A DNA stretch of 21,597 bases from a virus: the IMG/VR virus record IMGVR_UViG_3300025652_000658, positions 1-21,597 of that record, one strand, 5' to 3'. The notes below the pieces were generated by a model that had not been told where the DNA came from, did not search any database, and saw nothing but the letters and a program-made list of their open reading frames with translations. The translations under genes were made by a program, and so were the position numbers. Positions 15,891 through 21,597 of the stretch are shown in pieces. Each line of letters begins with the position of its first letter. Within the stretch, counting starts at the first letter, position 1.

Positions 15891-17057
15891 AAATTTAAAA
15901 GAAGCAGAATCATCACCTAACGCACGAACTTTAATACCGCCAACCTCTGTTTCATTATGAGAACCTCTTGGATCCATATCAATATTCTTGGATCTTTTAA
16001 CGTTTTCTTTGATAGCGTCGGCTTTACCTTGTTCGTAAAAATGTTGAGCGATCGCGTCAGCGTTCATAGCAGTGTACAGTCCTTTGTGATAACCTTTAGC
16101 GTCTTTCATAGTATTATTTTCGTCTAAAAACTTTTTAACGAAATTGTTTATGTCGCTTTGTGTATCTTTAACTGAATTAGCATCTTTGACATTAAACCTG
16201 TAAACTTTTTCTCCGACGTTATATTCAAAACCTTTGAACTTATCGTTGAACAGTCTTGCAGTGTTTTGATCAAAAACCTCTTTCTGCTTTTTGCTTACGC
16301 GTTGAACTTGCTCTGTTTCTTTATTGTATCTGTTGAAAAAATCCATAGCTTTTTGCTGCTCAGGTGTGAGCTTGCTACCAGCTTTGATTTCTTCATAATA
16401 TTTAGACTTTTGCCCGTCTAAGTAGGTCTTAGCCTCGGCAACTTGCTCTTTGAGTGCTAATTTTTTTCTTTTAATATCTTTTTCGTCATCATATTCTTCG
16501 TCAAAAGAAAATCGATCTTCAATTAAAAAATCAATTTCATCAGAAGCTAGATGAGGTTTTGTTCTTTTATAGTATTCACGTAAAGCTTCTTGATCGCCTA
16601 TATCTGCAGTGTCTCTGTTTAGCTTAACGTAATCTTCTAAATCTCCACCTGTTTCTTCCATGAAGTTTAATAACTTCTGAATATTCTCTGGTATTTCTTT
16701 TCCTGAAGTTTCATTTTCGTCAAGAGCTTCTGCTACTTGTTCTTCTGTAACAGTTTCCTCATCGGTAATTTCCTCAAGGGCTGGTACCTCTGTATCAACG
16801 ACTTCTTCTTTTGTACTTTCTTCAACAACTTCTTCGAGATCTGCTTGATCTTCATTTACTGTTTCTGTTTCTGTTTCTTCTACTTCTTGCGCAGGTTTAC
16901 TTAAATCTACTTTAATGACGGTGTCGTCATTTTTGCTTTCAAATTTATCTACGTCCACCTCAGATGTAGTTTCTTGAGTAACCTCCTCTACTTCAGGAGC
17001 TGTGTTTTCGACCTCGTTGATTACCTCTTCAAGATCTGTTTGATTATTGTTTTCCAT
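15876..17057 (-). CDS. Scaffold-like acidic protein (393 aa)
   Basis: Located between portal and major capsid protein, where phage scaffolding proteins are normally encoded. Residues 1-120 are an extremely acidic, Glu/Thr/Val-rich low-complexity tail (for example ETETETVNEDQADLEEVVEE), probably disordered. Residues about 120-260 are charged helices with coiled-coil character (DIKRKKLALKEQVAEAKTYL). A more globular section follows around 265-345 (FKGFEYNVGEKVYRFNVKD, GYHKGLYTAMNADAIAQHF). The C-terminus is a basic tail (SFKFKIKK), which in scaffolds of several phages contacts the capsid protein. I see no protease motif. It starts 18 bases after the portal stop and ends 13 bases before the capsid start. 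The scaffold role comes from position and composition; a capsid-internal core protein is the alternative. Confidence 0.7.
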   Translation of the reverse strand: MENNNQTDLEEVINEVENTAPEVEEVTQETTSEVDVDKFESKNDDTVIKVDLSKPAQEVEETETETVNEDQADLEEVVEESTKEEVVDTEVPALEEITDEETVTEEQVAEALDENETSGKEIPENIQKLLNFMEETGGDLEDYVKLNRDTADIGDQEALREYYKRTKPHLASDEIDFLIEDRFSFDEEYDDEKDIKRKKLALKEQVAEAKTYLDGQKSKYYEEIKAGSKLTPEQQKAMDFFNRYNKETEQVQRVSKKQKEVFDQNTARLFNDKFKGFEYNVGEKVYRFNVKDANSVKDTQSDINNFVKKFLDENNTMKDAKGYHKGLYTAMNADAIAQHFYEQGKADAIKENVKRSKNIDMDPRGSHNETEVGGIKVRALGDDSASFKFKIKK

Positions 17058-17075
17058 AATATAAAATATAAATTG

Positions 17076-19493
17076 TTATTTAGGTCCAAAAGCTTCTAAA
17101 CTAAACCCTTCTCCCATAGTATCATTACCTGCTGACTCAAAGTTTTTAGCAGGTCTACCTGATTTTCTTTGGTCAATAAGTTCACTTTGTTGAGTTGCTT
17201 GTATTTTAGTTCTTTCGTCCTTTCTATCTTCTTTTTGCTTTTCACGCGATTTGAGATTTTCAGTTTCAGTGCCTTTTAACTGCATGTTATAGTTAAACTC
17301 TAGTTCCATGAGTTGTTTTTTAGCCTCCATCTCTTGCATTAGCCTTTGGTTTTCAAACTGCGCTTTTGCTTGTTCAACTTGTATTAACGCTTGAGCTTTA
17401 GCTTGTTCTTTCTGAGCATCTATTTGTGCGGCTTGTTGAGCCGCTTGAGCGTTAGCTTGAGTTTGAGCTTGAATATTTTGCTGCTGAGCTTGTCTTTCAG
17501 AAGCCATCTTTCTTTTTCTACGTATCTTTAAAAGCTGATTAGCTAACCTTACGCTTTTAATTTCTCGTAAATCTATAGCATCTTCAAGATCAATATTTTT
17601 TTGCTGCAACGCCATTTGTATATTATTTTCTAGCATACCTTTTTCTTCTTCGTCTGGTGCTAGATCAATAAATATACCAAAGTCGTATAAGTACAACTCC
17701 GACATTTCTTTTAACGTTGCGACGTTATGAGCGCCAATAGCTTGTATAAAAGCTTCTTTTGTTGGAGAATATTCTAATATATCAGATATTCTAAGAGATA
17801 ATTTTTCAGCTATTTCTGCTGTTAAAAATAATCCAGAGTTAAGTATATGTCTTGTGGCTGTATTTGAGTTTGCCGCCGCTAGCTTTTGAACTCCTACTAA
17901 AGCGTTTGTATCTGGCATGCTACCGTCTCTAGCTTCGTTAAGACCTGTTACGTCACGGATCATTTGTACGTAATAGTTGTAAGTTTGTATTAACGACTGC
18001 AACTTACCTCCTTTGCTGCTAGAGTTTATTTCTTGTATTGGTACTTTACCAGGATTCATATCTCCTTCAGAAGTAAAGCTTCTACCTATAACACTACCAG
18101 TTTGGAAGAACATATTAAGCGCTTCTTGTGGATTATAATTAGTACCGTTACCTAAATCTATTTCAGCAAGTCCATCAGCATCAAGATAAACACCGTCTGG
18201 TACCATCTTAGCCATAACTTGCTGTAATTTTAAATGTGTTAGCTGTATCATATCAGCAAACCCAGTAATTCTACCAACTAAACTTTCAATACGACCATTG
18301 TACATACGAGGAGCTACAATGCTATAGTTCATTTTAACTTTATTAAAATCACTTTTTTCACGCATCATGTTTTTACACATACCCCACTTTAGTAGTTTTC
18401 TACAACCTGGTATGTAAACACCTTCATATAATACTTCAATTTTTTTAGCAGCTTTAGTAAAATTACCAGTTTTATCGACCGGTGGATTAAACTGATCTGT
18501 TTTTCTTATAGCCTTTTGCCCGCCTGATCCTGTTGTTTTAATTTTAAAAACATCGCTATTGTATGTTTTATAATTAAAATAAACAACCTGCACCCTGTTT
18601 CTGTCTTGCCTTTTTCTTGCGTATCTTTGGCTTGATACTTGGGTTTTTACATAAGGAGTATCAAGTATTGATTTAATATCTTCGTCTGTTAAATTTGGAA
18701 ACTCTCTTACTAATTCGTTTATGCTTATATCTTTGACTTCGCCAACGTAGTATATATCGTCAAAATATGGAGAATCAGAGTGAGAGTAAATCAAATCAGC
18801 TGGATCTACGTATTTAACAACAGCGCCTTCGCTATGGTTGTAATCTGTTTTAACTGCAGCAATACCAAGCGTTGTAATATCGTAGTAAAGTCTTTTTTGA
18901 ATTAAATCGTAATTACTACCTTTAAGTAAAGTTCTTATAGCTTGTTCTTCTGCTAACTCAACACTTTGCTTGTACGTAAGCTGCATATGAATACCAAGTT
19001 CTTCATCAGTTTGAGGAAGTTCTTTAATGTCGCTTTTACTTGTATCTACACCAAACTCTTTTTTAGCTTCTTCATTAAATTCCTTCATTCGCATGTCAGC
19101 AAGTATATTTTCCATATACTCAGTGCGTTTTTGAACTCCATTAGGAGATTGAGAGTACGCTTTTACATCGTACAATCTTTCTGATATACCATTTACAACT
19201 ATATCTACAAATTTAGAAATAATTGGAACTGGCTTCCAGTCTAAATTAAGATAAGATAAGTCACCGTTAATAGATAACTCATCTTTATACTTTTGCACTG
19301 GTTGTTCTCCTCTTGCATAAAGCCTTAGTCTATGAAAATTATTTACATTACTTACATACTTATAAAGACTTGCTTCGTTATTAAACCACTCAGAGTTTAT
19401 AGCTTCAGCAACTTTTTGACCGTACTCCATAGAGTCTTTTTCAAGGTCGCTTACATCTTGTCTAGGAAAATTAACATATACTGACTCAGCCAT
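17076..19493 (-). CDS. Portal protein (805 aa)
   Basis: It follows the large terminase directly (2-base gap) and precedes the scaffold and capsid genes, the standard portal position. The N-terminal region (FHRLRLYARGEQPVQKYKDE at 53-72, then SYLNLDWKPVPIISKFVDIV and NGISERLYDVKAYSQ) is the kind of sequence found in long portal proteins of crAss-like and marine phages. Around 380-430 lie MNYSIVAPRMYNGRIESLVG and MIQLTHLKLQQVMAKMVPD, fitting the stem and clip region. TYNYYVQMIRDVTGLNEARD suits the wing/crown helices. The C-terminal 150 residues are a long Gln/Ala/Lys/Glu-rich coiled coil (about 655-770), probably a crown or barrel extending into the capsid. At 805 residues it is longer than most portals, mostly because of this tail. 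No protease fusion is visible. Confidence 0.85.
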   Translation of the reverse strand: MAESVYVNFPRQDVSDLEKDSMEYGQKVAEAINSEWFNNEASLYKYVSNVNNFHRLRLYARGEQPVQKYKDELSINGDLSYLNLDWKPVPIISKFVDIVVNGISERLYDVKAYSQSPNGVQKRTEYMENILADMRMKEFNEEAKKEFGVDTSKSDIKELPQTDEELGIHMQLTYKQSVELAEEQAIRTLLKGSNYDLIQKRLYYDITTLGIAAVKTDYNHSEGAVVKYVDPADLIYSHSDSPYFDDIYYVGEVKDISINELVREFPNLTDEDIKSILDTPYVKTQVSSQRYARKRQDRNRVQVVYFNYKTYNSDVFKIKTTGSGGQKAIRKTDQFNPPVDKTGNFTKAAKKIEVLYEGVYIPGCRKLLKWGMCKNMMREKSDFNKVKMNYSIVAPRMYNGRIESLVGRITGFADMIQLTHLKLQQVMAKMVPDGVYLDADGLAEIDLGNGTNYNPQEALNMFFQTGSVIGRSFTSEGDMNPGKVPIQEINSSSKGGKLQSLIQTYNYYVQMIRDVTGLNEARDGSMPDTNALVGVQKLAAANSNTATRHILNSGLFLTAEIAEKLSLRISDILEYSPTKEAFIQAIGAHNVATLKEMSELYLYDFGIFIDLAPDEEEKGMLENNIQMALQQKNIDLEDAIDLREIKSVRLANQLLKIRRKRKMASERQAQQQNIQAQTQANAQAAQQAAQIDAQKEQAKAQALIQVEQAKAQFENQRLMQEMEAKKQLMELEFNYNMQLKGTETENLKSREKQKEDRKDERTKIQATQQSELIDQRKSGRPAKNFESAGNDTMGEGFSLEAFGPK

Positions 19494-19495
19494 GT

Positions 19496-21597
19496 TTATT
19501 TGATTATTTGAGAATTAATACCCTCATTGTTATATTTAGATATTGTTAAGTTTAAAGGTGTTTTCTTTCGCTCGGCGTGTGGTGCATATAAATGCCTATT
19601 GCAAGCCATGATGGCTAAACCAGAGCTTATAGATGCGTCATGCTTAGTTCTTTTGTTTATATCAAACTTAGCCCAATCATTTAGTAGCTCGTTGAAATAC
19701 ACGGTCCCGTAGTTACCGTCACCTATGTGACCAACGTGATCGTTAATGTACATTTCAATAGCTGCGGCGTGAGCTTGTTTAATATCTTCACTTGAGTTTG
19801 GTATACCACCAACTTCTTTTTCAGCGGTTGATAGTTTATTCCATGATTTATCAGGTCTGTTCATACTGTACCCTCTATAGCCTCTACGGCGCAAGTAGTA
19901 CAGTAACCTTGGTTTATTGTTCTCCGCAAGCAAAGGCATTCCGTAAAATACTAATGCCATTAAAACGTCCTCAAAGAACATCTCTGCGGTTTGTGGTCTT
20001 GCTATGTATTCCAGGAAGAACGAACTCGGTGGCGCGTCTTCCATAGAAAATCTTGTAAGTCCGTGTAAAGCTCCTTTAGAACCGCGACCATCAACTGTAC
20101 CACTGATATCGTAACTATCGCAACCAAAGGCGCCAACGTGATCGTTACCGGGATATTTAATTCCATTTTTAATTATCTGTCTATTCTGTAAGTGAGCTGG
20201 AGGCACCCAGCTTACTTTAAATCTTCCTGTTGGATCAGGATTAAAAACTACTTGCGTATCTTTAACGCCTTTGACCCAACCAAAGCTACCGATAGTATAA
20301 GGAGCATTATGTCTGCTTCCTTCATTATAATCTATTTGTTCGTATATTTTAATTAAGTTAAATATACTATTTTTAGTTTCATCTCTAAACGCGTGCTCTT
20401 CAGTGCGAGGAAACTGTCTATAAAACTCGTTTAAAGCATCTTGATCATCTTTCAAACCATCAGCTTCGTTTTCCCAGTTTTCTACAACACCTATATCTAT
20501 TAATTCACCGTCTGGTCCCAGTCGTTCATCATCACTTCTACTATCAAAGACTGGAAGTCCGTACTCGTCAATAAATCCTTCATAGTTCCATTCCATTGGG
20601 ACAAAGAGAGAATAAAGCCCAGACTTTGTCTGTCCATTACGATTTCGCCTTGTGACGTCAGAATCATTGTATAGTTTTTTAAAGTTATCTCCACCTTTGT
20701 CAAGAGCATTGCTAGTTGAACCCATCATGCACTTACCGACGATTCTACTACCTAACCTTAGACAGGTTTTAGTAACTCGCCAGTTGTTTAATATGTTATC
20801 AGGTCTCTCCCACTTACCGCTCTCATCATGTACTAGTAGGTTTAGTTTTTCACCGTCATAGCTATTGTCGCCTGTATTTTTCCAATCAATCGTAGTGTCA
20901 AGACCTACTATTTCTTCAAGCTGCTCGTTACTCTGTATTTTTTTACGGGTAAACTTACTAGCTGGAACTCTATATGCAAGTTCAGACTTTGGACGATCCA
21001 TACCGTCTTGTATGGGTTTAAAAAAGAAAGGATAGTTTATTGATATAGGTACTACTTTATCAGTAAACATTTTCTTCGCATCGGCACCAGACTTAGAGAG
21101 TATCCCATATCTACTATCACTCGATATAGTGGCTAAGTTAACTGTTTCAGCTGATGACATAAACGAGAAACCTGAACGACGGTTTTTAAGGTAGCACATC
21201 CCATAGCATCTCTTGTCAGCTTTACAGGCTTCCCAAAATATAAAAAATAGTCTGTTTGCCTCTCTAAAGTCTGGAGCTCCAACGTCAATTTTGCTCCATT
21301 GCAAGTACATATAATGTGTACCTGTTATGTATGTTGGTACACCTTTATTAATAAACCAAAAGCCTTCGTCTCTACGTTTAAACTCTTCGTCAATATAATC
21401 GTACCACTTTTCTTTTTGTTCGTCTGGATAATCTCTCCAGTCGAATATACTTTTTATTCGCTTAAGCTCTTTTGGATACTCAGCTCTTACCCATTTTTGC
21501 TTTGCATGTTTAAACACACTCCCTGGCACTCTTGGCAACGCCACGCGCAAACCTTGGATTTCAAGTATGTCACCAATTTGGCCATTTTTTGATATAA
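19496..21597 (-). CDS. terL: Terminase large subunit, start beyond window edge
   Basis: This is the ATP-driven DNA-packaging motor and nuclease. Residues are numbered from the TTG at 21550, although the frame stays open upstream to the right edge (reading ISKNGQIGDILEIQG...), so the true start is probably outside the window. A deviant Walker A loop, K122-N-R-R-S-G-F-S129, lacks the usual GK[S/T] lysine but matches the lambda gpA type with lysine at the front. Walker B is LNLLVHDES (236-244), and a coupling-motif candidate is GSTSN (277-281). The C-terminal RNase H-like nuclease shows Asp478 (FGCDSYDIS), Glu543 (PLLAENN) and Asp638 (RTKHDASISSGLA). At 684 or more residues it is slightly long for the family but within the range of crAss-like and marine phages. 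The portal gene begins 2 bases after its stop. Confidence 0.9.
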   Translation of the reverse strand, partial: ISKNGQIGDILEIQGLRVALPRVPGSVFKHAKQKWVRAEYPKELKRIKSIFDWRDYPDEQKEKWYDYIDEEFKRRDEGFWFINKGVPTYITGTHYMYLQWSKIDVGAPDFREANRLFFIFWEACKADKRCYGMCYLKNRRSGFSFMSSAETVNLATISSDSRYGILSKSGADAKKMFTDKVVPISINYPFFFKPIQDGMDRPKSELAYRVPASKFTRKKIQSNEQLEEIVGLDTTIDWKNTGDNSYDGEKLNLLVHDESGKWERPDNILNNWRVTKTCLRLGSRIVGKCMMGSTSNALDKGGDNFKKLYNDSDVTRRNRNGQTKSGLYSLFVPMEWNYEGFIDEYGLPVFDSRSDDERLGPDGELIDIGVVENWENEADGLKDDQDALNEFYRQFPRTEEHAFRDETKNSIFNLIKIYEQIDYNEGSRHNAPYTIGSFGWVKGVKDTQVVFNPDPTGRFKVSWVPPAHLQNRQIIKNGIKYPGNDHVGAFGCDSYDISGTVDGRGSKGALHGLTRFSMEDAPPSSFFLEYIARPQTAEMFFEDVLMALVFYGMPLLAENNKPRLLYYLRRRGYRGYSMNRPDKSWNKLSTAEKEVGGIPNSSEDIKQAHAAAIEMYINDHVGHIGDGNYGTVYFNELLNDWAKFDINKRTKHDASISSGLAIMACNRHLYAPHAERKKTPLNLTISKYNNEGINSQIIK

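Noticed and set aside
17076-17520. Gln/Ala/Lys-rich C-terminus of the portal as a separate gene fused in error.
   Set aside because: It continues the portal frame without interruption, and helical Gln/Ala-rich crown or barrel tails are known in long portal proteins.
20500-20709. Minus-strand open frame of 69 codons inside the terminase gene in another frame.
   Set aside because: It overlaps conserved terminase sequence completely and its product has no plausible domain.

Overview
The window is a continuous structural (virion morphogenesis) block of a tailed bacteriophage. Every supportable gene lies on the minus strand, so transcription runs from high to low coordinates. In that order the genes are: large terminase (cut by the right edge), portal, a scaffold-like acidic protein, major capsid protein, a conserved head-associated protein of unknown role, a small ring/connector-like protein, a head-to-tail adaptor-like protein, a 2761-residue tail nozzle/muzzle-like protein, a beta-rich repeat protein, a small conserved virion-type protein, a GNAT-like acetyltransferase, an Ala/Gln-rich internal-virion-like protein, and the start of another Ala/Gly-rich protein cut by the left edge. 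Genes are packed with gaps of 1-18 bases or a 4-base ATGA overlap. The only longer gaps are 48, 58 and 69 bases, and the last two hold hairpins. No tRNA, IS element, CRISPR array, integrase or attachment site was seen.

The DNA is AT-rich by eye. Almost every start codon is preceded by A/T-rich sequence without a Shine-Dalgarno motif, which points to a Bacteroidota (probably marine flavobacterial) host. No tape-measure, tail-tube or sheath gene is visible. The long portal, the ring/adaptor pair and the nozzle-like giant protein suggest a short-tailed virus, perhaps related to crAss-like phages or to uncultured marine phages with the same gene order. This lineage call is inference from remembered family motifs, not a database search.

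How the genes work together (family knowledge plus context): the terminase packages DNA through the portal into a shell of major capsid protein built on the scaffold. The ring and adaptor proteins extend the portal, and the giant nozzle protein closes the tail and probably carries host-recognition modules. The two Ala-rich proteins at the left are candidates for proteins ejected with the DNA.

The most interesting features are: (1) about 1000 residues of apparent beta-sandwich, carbohydrate-binding-like modules inserted in the nozzle protein, with a similar insertion of about 170 residues in the neighbouring adaptor; (2) a capsid gene with its own expression signature, namely a 28-base leader containing 22 A, a strong CGT arginine preference, and a UUCG-capped terminator directly after it; (3) a second UUCG-capped hairpin one gene later; (4) an acetyltransferase-like gene embedded in the virion block.
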